A DNA stretch of 64,000 nt, taken from NCBI GenBank assembly GCA_963771595.1, contig CAVYUC010000007.1:310001-374000 (forward strand). The letters run 5' to 3'. Each line of letters starts with the position of its first letter. Within the stretch, counting starts at the first letter, position 1. Origin of the DNA: CAVYUC01 sp963771595. GTDB lineage: Bacteria > Bacteroidota > Bacteroidia > Bacteroidales > Prolixibacteraceae. This document shows positions 45,938 through 56,243 of this stretch, piece after piece. Made by a program: the position numbers and the translations under genes. Below the pieces are notes generated by a model, which did no database searches, was not told where the DNA came from, and saw nothing but the letters and a program-made list of their open reading frames with translations.

Positions 45938-46633
45938 TTACAGGAAAGTAGAATATTGTTTTACCTGTTGTGCCAGTTCTTTTGCCCTAAAACCTGTAAG
46001 TTCATTCATCCGCGTCCAAAAATCAGCGCTATGATTTTTGATTTCGGTATGCACCAGTTCGTGCAGCAAAATGTAATCGATTAGCTCATCGGGTAATTTC
46101 ATCATTTGCAAATTCAGGCTGATGTTGTTTTTCGAGGAGCAGCTGCCCCAGTTGCGCCTGTTGTTGCGAATGGTGACTTTCCGGTACTGAAAACCATATT
46201 GCCGGGAAATTTCGTTCAGGCGGACAGGCAACAGCTTTTTTGCCTCAAACCTATAAATTTCGGTTAGTATCTGTTCAATAAAAAGGGCTGAAGATGAGGA
46301 TTTAAAATCGTCGATGGTGATTTCCACAACATTTTCTTTGGATTCGGCTTTTTTCAATGCACCTTCCAAAAAAATAATTTTGTGTAATCGGGTTTCAATA
46401 ACAGAACCCGCACCATACGTGCTTTTTCGGGCGTCAAATTTATTCTGCTGCTGTGCAATCCACTCTTCGTTTTTAATGACAAAAGCCATCGCATCTTTGG
46501 AAGAAACAAAAAACGGAAAAGAAACCAGCACCGACTTATTGGGTTTTACGCTAATCTTAATACTTTTAGACCGCCGGTTTTTCGAAAAAGTTACTGAACC
46601 TATGCGATTAAATTGAACTACTTTCTTAGACAT
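45938..46633 (-). CDS. YgjP-type metallopeptidase (DUF45)
   Basis: Predicted zinc metalloprotease of 231 residues in the YgjP/WLM group. The zinc site is LLHELVHTEIKNHSADFW, in which HELVH and a later His fit HExxH plus a third ligand. RNNRRNWGSCSSKNNISLNLQMMKLPDELIDYI precedes it, as in the family. No signal or membrane segment. It lies 39 bases upstream of the dGTPase gene and may share a transcript. Confidence 0.9.
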   Translation of the reverse strand: MSKKVVQFNRIGSVTFSKNRRSKSIKISVKPNKSVLVSFPFFVSSKDAMAFVIKNEEWIAQQQNKFDARKSTYGAGSVIETRLHKIIFLEGALKKAESKENVVEITIDDFKSSSSALFIEQILTEIYRFEAKKLLPVRLNEISRQYGFQYRKVTIRNNRRNWGSCSSKNNISLNLQMMKLPDELIDYILLHELVHTEIKNHSADFWTRMNELTGFRAKELAQQVKQYSTFL

Positions 46634-46671
46634 TCGTTATTAATGAAAATAAAAATCAAAGATACCAAATT

Positions 46672-47376
46672 ATGAACGAGAGCAAAATCATGGAAGTTTT
46701 CGGCAACCTTACAAAATACGATATGGTGGTTGCCATCGACGAAAAAATTCTGCCAGGCAGCCTGGTATTCGATTCGTTAAATCCGTTTCCGGGTTACTAT
46801 CACGAAACCCCGCAAAACGTGAAACCAATTTACATTTACCTGGTGCTGGAAAAACAATATCCGCTGGAAGAAGTAATCCGCGCCACACAAAATATTGAAC
46901 GGGAATACAAGTGGAAGTTCAATGCAGGAAAAGGATATATGCGAATTGGCTCCGAGTTTTTGAATGTAATCCGCGTGCGGCACCTTCCCGAACTTGACCT
47001 TGTGGCAAAAATACAGGAAGCCTACATGAACCAGGGTATCCGTTTCCTGATGAATAAAAAAATAAAAGGCAAAATTGAAGCAGAAGTTAAAATTGTTAAA
47101 TTTTTATCGCTGAAACAATTGGGCGAAGGAGTTTATGTGGACACACATGAAAGTAATTTCGGGTATATCGAAATTCCAAAATACCTGCATCACGAAGCCT
47201 TTGTGAAAGTATCGATGGACGTGAAATACAACTGGCTGGGCCACGAATATGACGCCGCTGCAGGTTCGTTTTACCACAATGGAAAATTGTATGAAGTAGT
47301 GCGTATTCTATCCAATAAAATTGATGCCGATTATTTAACACAAATCCGGAAGCTGTATCTCGAAAAAATCAGGTAA
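46672..47376 (+). CDS. Conserved protein of unknown function
   Basis: Soluble protein of 234 residues that I cannot assign to a family. It has no signal peptide or membrane helix. The N-terminal part (EVFGNLTKYDMVVAIDEKIL, NVKPIYIYLVLEKQYPLEEVIRATQNIERE) looks alpha/beta. A central helix (EFLNVIRVRHLPELDLVAKIQ) leads to a basic segment with repeated KIKGKIEAEVKIVKF. The C-terminal part has GVYVDTHESNFGYIEIP. It is divergent from the metallopeptidase with only 38 bases between starts. Confidence 0.7.
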   Translation: MNESKIMEVFGNLTKYDMVVAIDEKILPGSLVFDSLNPFPGYYHETPQNVKPIYIYLVLEKQYPLEEVIRATQNIEREYKWKFNAGKGYMRIGSEFLNVIRVRHLPELDLVAKIQEAYMNQGIRFLMNKKIKGKIEAEVKIVKFLSLKQLGEGVYVDTHESNFGYIEIPKYLHHEAFVKVSMDVKYNWLGHEYDAAAGSFYHNGKLYEVVRILSNKIDADYLTQIRKLYLEKIR

Positions 47377-47415
47377 AGTTATCGGTAACAGAAGTTTAAA
47401 AAACGCAAAACAAAT

Positions 47416-47461
47416 CTTTCAGCGCGTAATGAAAATGATGATTGTATCATCGCGCTGAAAG
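47416..47461. other. Perfect 11-bp stem hairpin
   Basis: CTTTCAGCGCG (47416-47426) pairs perfectly with CGCGCTGAAAG (47451-47461); inside are smaller ATGAT/ATCAT arms. It is 40 bases after the unknown gene. There is no T tract immediately after it, so it is not a typical terminator; it could be one of low strength or a short repeat element. Confidence 0.6.
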
Positions 47462-47588
47462 ACCAAAATAATTTTTCTCCTCAAACGATTAAAATTGACC
47501 GGCAACTTCAACAGGATTTTATATCGCGGGTTTAAATCATTAACTTATTTTTGGATGCCTCCATTCCGGTTTTTGAATAGATTTTTAG

Positions 47589-47643
47589 TAACTTTGCCGA
47601 CGCAAAAAAATAAAACTGCAGGTTATTTTAGCAGTTTTTATTT
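47589..47643 (+). promoter_or_regulatory. -7 box and leader hairpin before the efflux operon
   Basis: TAACTTTG at 47589-47596 is an exact TAnnTTTG box. The likely transcript start near 47600 is followed at once by a stem: AAATAAAACTGC (47608-47619) against GCAGTTTTTATTT (47631-47643), then T-rich sequence. This resembles a terminator in the leader of the adaptor gene, which begins at 47683. Attenuation is an inference. Confidence 0.45.
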
Positions 47644-47682
47644 TTGGGTTTTTATTAATTTTTACCTTAACCAACTGTTCCT

Positions 47683-48906
47683 ATGGGAATCAAGAAAAAT
47701 TTATCATTTTTTCTAATAATAGCTGTTGTAGCTGTTGCAATTGCAATAATCATTTATTTTTCCGGAATTTTTGTTCCTTCGGCAATCCATTCCGGAACAT
47801 TTACAACCGAAGTAGTAACAAATGGCGAAGTTGTCTCCACCATTCAGGCAACCGGTGTTGTTGAGGCTGAAAATGAAGTGCTGGTTTTAAGTCCGGCAGC
47901 AGGTATTATTGAATCCATTAAGCAGGAACCCGGCAGCCGCATACAAAAGGGCGACATCATTCTGGAACTGAACAAGCAAGATGTTGTCAGCGATATTGAG
48001 AAAATTAAGGATCAGCTTGAAGTAAAAAGAAATAACCTGGAAAAGACGGATCTAAACGCACAAAGTGTTAAACTCGATTTGAGCTACAACGAAGAAGTGA
48101 AAAAACTGAAAATCACCTCGCTGAAATCGCAACTTGCCGACCAGGAGCAACTGCTGGAAGTTGGCGGGATATCGCCGGCACGCATCGATCAGACAAAACA
48201 GGAAATTACCCTGGCCGAAAAAGATTTGAAAACACTGAACGAGAAAAATACAATTCGTCTGAAACAGCTGGAAACGGAAGAACAGGGACTCCTGCTTCAA
48301 ATCAGGATGCAGGAAAAAGATTTGCAGGAAAAACAGGGTTTGCTCGATAAAATGAGTATTAAGGCGCCATCGTCGGGGATTATACTTTCCATTTCGGGAC
48401 ACGAAGGCGAAAAAATAAATGCCGACCGTACATTGATTAGAATGTCGGATCTCACCTCTTTCAAAATAATTGGTTCAGTAGATGAGCAATATGCGGAAAA
48501 GATAAAAACAGGCGCCAATGTTTTGGTTACCATCGATAATGAGAAGCTGGAAGGTTTGATTGGCAACATCACACCAATTGTGGAAAACAACAAAATCCAG
48601 TTCAACGTTCACCTGAAACAAAACAGTCATCCCAAACTTATTGCCAACCAGCAGGTGCAAATCCAGGTAATCAACAGTTACAAAGAGAATGCAGTAAGAA
48701 TAAAATACCAACCCGATTTTGAAAAAGACAAACAGCAAAAAATGTTTGTGGTTAATGGAAATAAAGCCGTAAAAAAAGAGGTAACACTCGGAATTGTGGG
48801 CAACGATTATTGTGAGGTGCTTTCAGGATTGCACGAAGGCGATGTGGTAATTACCGATGGAATAAACACTTTCAGGCATTTAAATGAAATTGAAATTCAG
48901 AATTAA
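47683..48906 (+). CDS. Efflux periplasmic adaptor (HlyD/MacA-like)
   Basis: Membrane-fusion protein of 407 residues with one N-terminal anchor (SFFLIIAVVAVAIAIIIYF). The order is lipoyl half (VLVLSPAAGIIESIKQEPGSRIQKGDIILELN), a long coiled-coil hairpin (VVSDIEKIKDQLEVKRNNLE and onward), lipoyl half (MSIKAPSSGIILSISGHEGEKIN), then beta-barrel and membrane-proximal domains ending LSGLHEGDVVITDGI. The next gene encodes its TolC-type channel. The start of that gene overlaps or follows closely (16 bases). No ABC or RND transporter gene is adjacent. Confidence 0.88.
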   Translation: MGIKKNLSFFLIIAVVAVAIAIIIYFSGIFVPSAIHSGTFTTEVVTNGEVVSTIQATGVVEAENEVLVLSPAAGIIESIKQEPGSRIQKGDIILELNKQDVVSDIEKIKDQLEVKRNNLEKTDLNAQSVKLDLSYNEEVKKLKITSLKSQLADQEQLLEVGGISPARIDQTKQEITLAEKDLKTLNEKNTIRLKQLETEEQGLLLQIRMQEKDLQEKQGLLDKMSIKAPSSGIILSISGHEGEKINADRTLIRMSDLTSFKIIGSVDEQYAEKIKTGANVLVTIDNEKLEGLIGNITPIVENNKIQFNVHLKQNSHPKLIANQQVQIQVINSYKENAVRIKYQPDFEKDKQQKMFVVNGNKAVKKEVTLGIVGNDYCEVLSGLHEGDVVITDGINTFRHLNEIEIQN

Positions 48907-48922
48907 AACCAGGAAAAATAAT

Positions 48923-50428
48923 ATGGACAAAGTGAGAATTATTCTCCTGGCGGGTTTGCTACTGTCAATAAACCCGTTATTCGGACAAGTTGATACAATT
49001 GATTATAACCTTACCCTCGATGAAGTTATTGATATGGCCATCACCCAATCGTCGGCCATTAAATATGTGCAAAACCAGAATGTGAATTATTTCTGGCGTT
49101 ACCGGAATTTTAAATCCAGGTTTCGTCCGCAACTTGTTCTTACAGGTGATTTGCCAAATTACTCACAAACCACCAGTCCGATTACGCAGCCCGATGGAAG
49201 TATTGAATTTAAGCAGGTTTCCAACCTCGAAGCTTCTTCCCGCCTGTCGGTAAACCAGTCGATTCCGCAACTGGGAACCTATATTTGGGCAAGTACATCG
49301 GCCTATTATATCCGGAATTTAAAAAATGACCAGACCAGCTACTCCGGCAGCCCTTTTTCCATTGGATTTCAGCAACCACTGTTTTCCTACAACTGGATGA
49401 AATGGTACAGGAAAACTGAACCCATGATTTTTGATGAGGCACAAAAACAGTTTGTGGAACAAATTGAAGAAATTGCATTGAATGCCACCCACCGTTATTT
49501 TGATTACCTGAGGGTGCAAACCAATTTTAACCTTGCCCAGAACAACCTGAAAAACAGCCATGATAACCTGCGCATTTCACAGACAAAAAAGGAGTTGGGA
49601 CAGATTTCGGAAAATGATTACAACCGCATTGAACTGTCAGTTTTAAATGCACAAAAAGCGCTGAACCAGGCCCGGATGGATTTAAAAAACGCCGATTTTG
49701 AACTGAAGTCTTACATCGGTCTTACGCAGGAACAGGATATCCAACTCGTTATTCCGCTAAATATTAACCTGTTTGAAATCGATCCGCAGGTAGCGCTTGC
49801 CAAAGCAAAAGAAAACAGAAGAGAAACAACCTACTATAAACGAAGGTTGATAAATGCCGATCGCGAACTGGCGGAAGCAAAAAGCAGCACAGGATTAAGC
49901 GCCACCCTGCAGGGAAGTTTTGGATTGTCAAACAGCGCGGAACAGTTATTTGATATCTACGACCAACCTGAAAAAGATCGCCGGTTCGAGGTTTCGGTGA
50001 GTATTCCAATTCTCGACTGGGGCCGCTCGGCATCTACAGTAAAATTGGCAGAGTCAGAACGGGAACTTACCATTTTTGACGTAAATAAAGATATCGAGGA
50101 TTTTGAGCGGGGAGTCATTGTTCAGGTGGAACAGTTCAGCCTTTTAAAAGATCAGTTGAAAACTGCCGATGAAGCCGATAATGTTGCAGAAAACGGTTAC
50201 CAGATTGCCCTTAAGAAATTCCAGAACGGCGAACTCAGCATTACCGATTTGAACATTGCCCTGCAGGAACGAGAATCGGCAAAACGCGATTATATCCGGT
50301 CTATCCAGAATTACTGGGTGGCTTACTACAGGCTGCGTGAACTCACCCTATACGATTTCGAAAACAACCACAACATTACATACGGCAATCCAATGTTATC
50401 GGATGAACTGGAAAGGTATTCGTTTTAA
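48923..50428 (+). CDS. TolC-family outer-membrane efflux channel
   Basis: Outer-membrane factor of 501 residues. The ATG at 48923 opens a signal peptide (VRIILLAGLLLSINPLFGQ), so an in-frame ATG within the preceding gene is discarded. It shows the OEP duplication: two long helical regions (ATHRYFDYLRVQTNFNLAQNNLKNS and VQVEQFSLLKDQLKTADEADNV) and strand segments near RLSVNQSIPQLG and FEVSVSIPILDWG. It would pair with the adaptor encoded 16 bases upstream. Confidence 0.9.
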   Translation: MDKVRIILLAGLLLSINPLFGQVDTIDYNLTLDEVIDMAITQSSAIKYVQNQNVNYFWRYRNFKSRFRPQLVLTGDLPNYSQTTSPITQPDGSIEFKQVSNLEASSRLSVNQSIPQLGTYIWASTSAYYIRNLKNDQTSYSGSPFSIGFQQPLFSYNWMKWYRKTEPMIFDEAQKQFVEQIEEIALNATHRYFDYLRVQTNFNLAQNNLKNSHDNLRISQTKKELGQISENDYNRIELSVLNAQKALNQARMDLKNADFELKSYIGLTQEQDIQLVIPLNINLFEIDPQVALAKAKENRRETTYYKRRLINADRELAEAKSSTGLSATLQGSFGLSNSAEQLFDIYDQPEKDRRFEVSVSIPILDWGRSASTVKLAESERELTIFDVNKDIEDFERGVIVQVEQFSLLKDQLKTADEADNVAENGYQIALKKFQNGELSITDLNIALQERESAKRDYIRSIQNYWVAYYRLRELTLYDFENNHNITYGNPMLSDELERYSF

Positions 50429-50454
50429 ATAATGGGTAAATCGCCAACTATTTT

Positions 50455-50476
50455 AACAAGCCGCTTGTTATTTATT
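50455..50476 (+). terminator. Weak hairpin terminator
   Basis: AACAAG (50455-50460) and CTTGTT (50464-50469) around CCG, followed by ATTTATT, 27 bases after the outer-membrane channel gene. Confidence 0.45.
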
Positions 50477-50567
50477 GCCCTAATCTGATCAATCATTATA
50501 TCGCAGTCCCGATGCATATTTTGCTTCTCCTTTTTTCTTAATTTCGCGCTGAATAAAAATTCAAGTA

Positions 50568-51566
50568 ATGAAAACTCATTTTTTCATGTTCCTGATTGTG
50601 GTGCTTTTTTTCAGCTCATGCAAAAATACACCTTCAAAATACATCTATAACGAAGGTTTTATTTACGGCACCATTTATCATATTGTTTATGAAAGCCCAC
50701 AGGGAGATGACTTTCAGGATGAAATAACCGAAAAACTGAATAAATACAAATTCATTTTTTCGACCTATGAAAAAGAGTCGGTAATATCGAAAGTTAACAA
50801 CAACGAGCCGGTGAAACTTCCGCCGGAATTTATTACCTGCTACAAACGCGCCATGGAAATTTCGAAAATTACCAACGGCGCTTTTGATATTACTGCCGGT
50901 CCCATGGTTAATGCCTGGGGTTTTGGACCGGAAGAAAAAGAAAAAATGAGCCCTGAAATTATCGACAGCCTGAAAACCGTTACCGGCTATCAAAAAGTAC
51001 AGCTGAAAGATGGGGAAATAATAAAAGAAAATCCGCACATGAAGCTGGATATGAGCGCCATATCAAAAGGATACACCTGCGATTTAATTGCAGATTTTCT
51101 GAAGAAAGAAAGGTGCGAAAATTATATGGTTGAAATTGGTGGCGAGGTAGTGGCGCTGGGAAAAAACGAAAAAGACAGACCCTGGACAATCGGCATCAGC
51201 AAACCCGACGACAATGCATTTTTTGCACAAAACGATATTCAGGCAAAAGTTGAACTTCCGGATCATGCGTTGGCGACTTCGGGAAACTACCGCAATTTTT
51301 ATGTGGAAGATGGTAAAAGATATGCGCACACTATTAACCCGAAAACCGGTTATCCGGTGCAGCACAGCTTGCTAAGTTCAACAGTTTTGGCCGGCAATTG
51401 TATGACTGCCGATGCTTTTGCCACCGCTTTTATGGTTATGGGAGTGGAAGAAGGAATTAAACTGGCAGCGACAATTCCTGAAATTGAAGTTTATTTTATT
51501 TATTCGGAAAAAGAAGAAAATAAAATTTATATGTCCCCGGATTTTGAACGTCATTTGAAAGAATAA
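50568..51566 (+). CDS. apbE: FAD:protein FMN transferase, lipoprotein
   Basis: Attaches FMN covalently to Thr residues of redox proteins such as NqrC or RnfG. The 332-residue protein has a lipoprotein signal with lipobox SSC near residue 18. Family landmarks are YGTIYHIVYES, NGAFDITAGPMVNAWGFGP, MKLDMSAISKGYTCDLIADFL, NYMVEIGGEVVALGKN, RYAHTINPKTGYPV and the Mg-binding AGNCMTADAFATAFMVMG. No Nqr or Rnf genes are in the window, so its target protein lies elsewhere. Confidence 0.94.
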   Translation: MKTHFFMFLIVVLFFSSCKNTPSKYIYNEGFIYGTIYHIVYESPQGDDFQDEITEKLNKYKFIFSTYEKESVISKVNNNEPVKLPPEFITCYKRAMEISKITNGAFDITAGPMVNAWGFGPEEKEKMSPEIIDSLKTVTGYQKVQLKDGEIIKENPHMKLDMSAISKGYTCDLIADFLKKERCENYMVEIGGEVVALGKNEKDRPWTIGISKPDDNAFFAQNDIQAKVELPDHALATSGNYRNFYVEDGKRYAHTINPKTGYPVQHSLLSSTVLAGNCMTADAFATAFMVMGVEEGIKLAATIPEIEVYFIYSEKEENKIYMSPDFERHLKE

Positions 51567-51626
51567 CGCTTTCAAAATGATAATGAATTATCAATATGAT
51601 ATACTTTAAAGCACAAAAAAACCGGT

Positions 51627-51875
51627 TCATTGTCCGACTTTTGTCACATTAGCAATTTTAACTTCTTTAAAATCGACCTCTTTTCTAACTTTGGCCTGTT
51701 CAATCTTGTCCTGTGTTTGATAGCAATGAATTCCCTGTTTATTAAGGTATTTGTTTCCACCCACATGTGTATTGGGGAAACGTCCGCCTTTTTTAAATAA
51801 AATTTGTGTTGCCAGCCCCAGCATTGCAATTGAAACCAGCGCTACCGCCATTAAAATAATTTTTATAATTTCCAT
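51627..51875 (-). CDS. Small membrane protein of unknown function
   Basis: Protein of 82 residues from the ATG at 51875; an ATG eight codons upstream is an alternative. It has one N-terminal membrane helix (IIKIILMAVALVSIAMLGLATQILF), then a soluble tail (GGRFPNTHVGGNKYLNKQG and beyond). Similar short one-helix proteins often lie next to apbE in Bacteroidota, which fits here as it converges on apbE. Function unknown. Confidence 0.6.
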   Translation of the reverse strand: MEIIKIILMAVALVSIAMLGLATQILFKKGGRFPNTHVGGNKYLNKQGIHCYQTQDKIEQAKVRKEVDFKEVKIANVTKVGQ

Positions 51876-52042
51876 TTCGTCCTCCTTTTTCGTTCGCAAA
51901 AATACATCATCTTTTTTAAAGAATGTCTGTTTATTTCAAGAGTTTATCACAAAAACACTGCCATTGGTCTAATAATTTCCGGAGCGCCTTATTTAACGGG
52001 AGCTTTTTTGTATTTTTAGTTCAAAACTAAAGAATTAATATT

Positions 52043-52402
52043 ATGGAAAAACATGTAAACGTAGTTGCCGGGCTTCAAATCGGGCTCAGTGTATTAACCA
52101 TTATTATTGGAGCAGTTATTTATTTAGTTTTCCTTCTGGCGGGTGATTTTGCTGATGACGAGCAGGCAAGATTTGCACTTTCAATTATTTCGAAGGTGTT
52201 GATTATTTTTATGGTGCTGATAAGCATTCCGGGCATAATTGCCGGCATCGGACTTTTAAAACGAAAAGAGTGGGCACGGATTCTGACTTTAATTTTATCG
52301 GTACTTGAGTTGTTTAATTTTCCGCTGGGAACTGCCGTTGGTGTGTATTCAATTTGGGCACTGGCCCATCCCGAAGTGGTTTCGGAATTCAAAAAAGAGT
52401 AA
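52043..52402 (+). CDS. Small four-helix membrane protein
   Basis: Protein of 119 residues with three to four hydrophobic segments (LQIGLSVLTIIIGAVIYLVF, LIIFMVLISIPGIIAGIGL, LTLILSVLELFNFPLGTAVGVYS). It resembles small DUF4064-like membrane proteins, whose function is not known. It stands alone before acyP. Confidence 0.7.
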   Translation: MEKHVNVVAGLQIGLSVLTIIIGAVIYLVFLLAGDFADDEQARFALSIISKVLIIFMVLISIPGIIAGIGLLKRKEWARILTLILSVLELFNFPLGTAVGVYSIWALAHPEVVSEFKKE

Positions 52403-52542
52403 CCGTAAAAATTTATAAAATATAAAAGCTTCTTTTTCCTGTTTTGAATTGTATGTTCAGAACGTATTTCAGTTTGTGCAGGAAACAACAAAAACAAAAC
52501 ATATTGGTTAATTGTACATTAAAGTAAGATAAACTTCTATTT

Positions 52543-52812
52543 ATGGTTCAGTATGAAATCAGGATAACTGGTCGGGTTCAGGGAGTTGGATTCCGTCAGT
52601 ACATTTTGCACAAAGCAATGCAACTTGGCGTAACCGGCTGGGTAAAAAATACTATTAACGGCGATGTGCAGGTGGTAGTAAAAGGCGAAAAAACCGATGT
52701 GGACACGTTGATAGATTTTCTGAAAACCGGCCCGTCGATGGCCAGGGTAGAAAATGTTTCCAAATTCAGAATGCAGGATTTAAGCGAATTTCTTCAATTT
52801 GAAATCCATTAG
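52543..52812 (+). CDS. acyP: Acylphosphatase
   Basis: Small enzyme of 89 residues hydrolysing acyl phosphates. The phosphate-binding signature GRVQGVGFRQYI carries the catalytic Arg, and GWVKNTINGDVQVVVKGE includes the catalytic Asn. Length and order are typical. It stands about 80 bases upstream of the decarboxylase gene, on the same strand. Confidence 0.95.
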   Translation: MVQYEIRITGRVQGVGFRQYILHKAMQLGVTGWVKNTINGDVQVVVKGEKTDVDTLIDFLKTGPSMARVENVSKFRMQDLSEFLQFEIH

Positions 52813-52889
52813 CACCTCCGGTTCAAATGAATTCTTAGTATATTTACCGCATACCGGCAACTGCAAAGCGGGTAATAAAAACCAGTATT

Positions 52890-54329
<1,440 letters not shown>

Positions 54330-54339
54330 TTTATAATTA

Positions 54340-54468
54340 TTATTTCTTATAATAACCCTTAAAACTAAGCATCTTCCCTGGCGGATTCGAATAAAAAGTC
54401 TGTAATTCCGACACAATTTCAGCGATTGAAACCTTGTATGGGGAATCTTCTGAGCCAGCATTCAACAT
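54340..54468 (-). CDS. Possible small protein or gene remnant
   Basis: Within the 318-base gap after the decarboxylase gene there is a 42-codon frame on the minus strand (MLNAGSEDSPYKVSIAEIVS and onward, ending SFKGYYKK). The composition looks protein-like but nothing supports expression, and I do not recognise it. It may be the tail of a lost gene. The remaining part of the gap up to 54647 shows nothing else. Confidence 0.25.
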   Translation of the reverse strand: MLNAGSEDSPYKVSIAEIVSELQTFYSNPPGKMLSFKGYYKK

Positions 54469-54647
54469 GATTGACACCAATACTTTCCAAATACTGAAAT
54501 TTAACATTTTACATCCATATTATTTTCAGGGGTGAAACAGAAAACCTACTTTCACGGATATACCGGCAGGAAATTCATCCTGCATCTGATTTAGATTAAA
54601 GCAGACGAGAAATAGTTTTTGGAAGTTGAATATTAAAAGGAAATGTT

Positions 54648-55971
54648 ATGTTTCACGATCAATCAGAAAAATACCTGCAAAGTTCGCCGCCTTTTGATGC
54701 TGTAATTCCCGCTACTTACCAGGAATTCATTGGTTTTGATAAGCTGGAACGGCTAAAACAACTGGCAGCGCCACTTGAAAATAAAATATGGGCACATGTT
54801 AATTCAACATACATTGGCGGCGGAGTGGCCGAAATGCTAAAAAGCCTGGTGCCGCTGGCAAAAGGATTCGGAATAAATGCGCAATGGCATTGTTTTGAAG
54901 CACATACCGAAGATTTCTTTTACATAACCAAAGAAATTCCACGATTTAATTCAGGGAGTAGAGCAGCCATTCGATGTAAATGAACTTCACGGCGTTTATA
55001 TTGAAAATTCGATTAAAAATTTTGAGAATTATTATGTAAAAGCGGATTTTACAATAGTGCATGATCCTCAGCCTTGCGCTACTTCAGTGTTCGGAAATTA
55101 CGAAGGGCCAAAATTATGGAGGTGCCACATCGATACCACTGCCGCAAATAAACTGATTTGGAATTTTTTCCTGCCATTTATTAACCATTATGACGGCGCC
55201 ATTTTTACCGACAGAAATTTTATAAAACCGGGAATACGAAAACCGGTATATCGGATGGCGCCCTCTATCGATCCGCTAAGTGCAAAAAACCGGCAGTTGT
55301 CGGAACAGGAAGCACGACAAATTCTGGAACCACTTTTTACAAAGCACAACATTGATGGCGACCGGCCAATAGTTTTGGCAATTTCCAGGTACGACATTCA
55401 TAAAAATCAGAAAACAATCATCAAAGCTTTTAAGGAAATAAAGGGAGACAAAGCAATTCAGAAGAAAAAACCGATTCTGGTAATGGTTGGAAATACTGCC
55501 ACCGACGATCCTGACGGGCTGGCTATGTACGGAGAAATAATGGAAGAACGCGATAATGATACTGATATTTTCCTGTTGATGAACATCGAAAACAACGATG
55601 AAAATATTGGCGCCCTAATGCGCGTTGCCAACCAGTTTATACATATTTCAACAAAAGAAGGTTTTGGACTGGTGGTTACTGAAGCGCTGTGGCAAGGGAC
55701 ACCCGTAATCGGCAGTAATGTTGGCGGAATTGCCCAACAGGTTATCGACAACAAAACCGGATTCCTCGCCGGACCATTCGAAATGAATAAAATAAAGGAA
55801 AAAATGAAATACCTGCTGCTTCATTCAGAAGTGAGTCAACTTTTAGGAGCACAGGGAATTGAGCATGTCCGGGAGAATTTTCTGCTACCATCACTGCTCG
55901 AAAAATATTTATTGTTAATGCGCTACTATTCGGGAATCGATGAAAATCCTCCTTCATTTAAAATCGGGTAA
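54648..55971 (+). CDS. Trehalose synthase-like glycosyltransferase (GT4), frameshifted
   Basis: GT4-fold enzyme of about 440 residues resembling trehalose glycosyltransferring synthase, which joins NDP-glucose and glucose. The first frame includes WAHVNSTYIGGGVAEMLKSLVPLAKGFGI and ends early at 54983 with a spurious tail. One surplus base near 54929-54936 (ACCAAAGAAATTC) explains it; the corrected reading is KFHDLIQGVEQPFDVNELHGVYIEN. The second part has TIVHDPQPCATSVF, ISRYDIHKNQKTIIKAFKEI and HISTKEGFGLVVTEALWQGTPVIGSNVGG, the nucleotide-sugar site. No trehalose-related gene is next to it; araA follows 270 bases later. Confidence 0.8.
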
Positions 55972-56243
55972 AAATTCAAGTCCGTGGCATATTCTTAAAA
56001 ATGCTGCGGATTTTTTTTAATTGAAAATGATTTTGCCAAAGCAAGATTTACTATACTCATCTGATATCCAAGCAGGACCAAATGCCCGCATATTGTTTCA
56101 TAATGATTTAAGAATAGATTTCCTGCATATTGGAAGAGCAATTTCTCACAAAAAAAGGAAATGAATTAAATTGTGATAAAAAGTAAATTCTACTTTTATA
56201 GATAATTTCTTACTTTTATCTTTCAAATTAAAAATTAAAAGAA

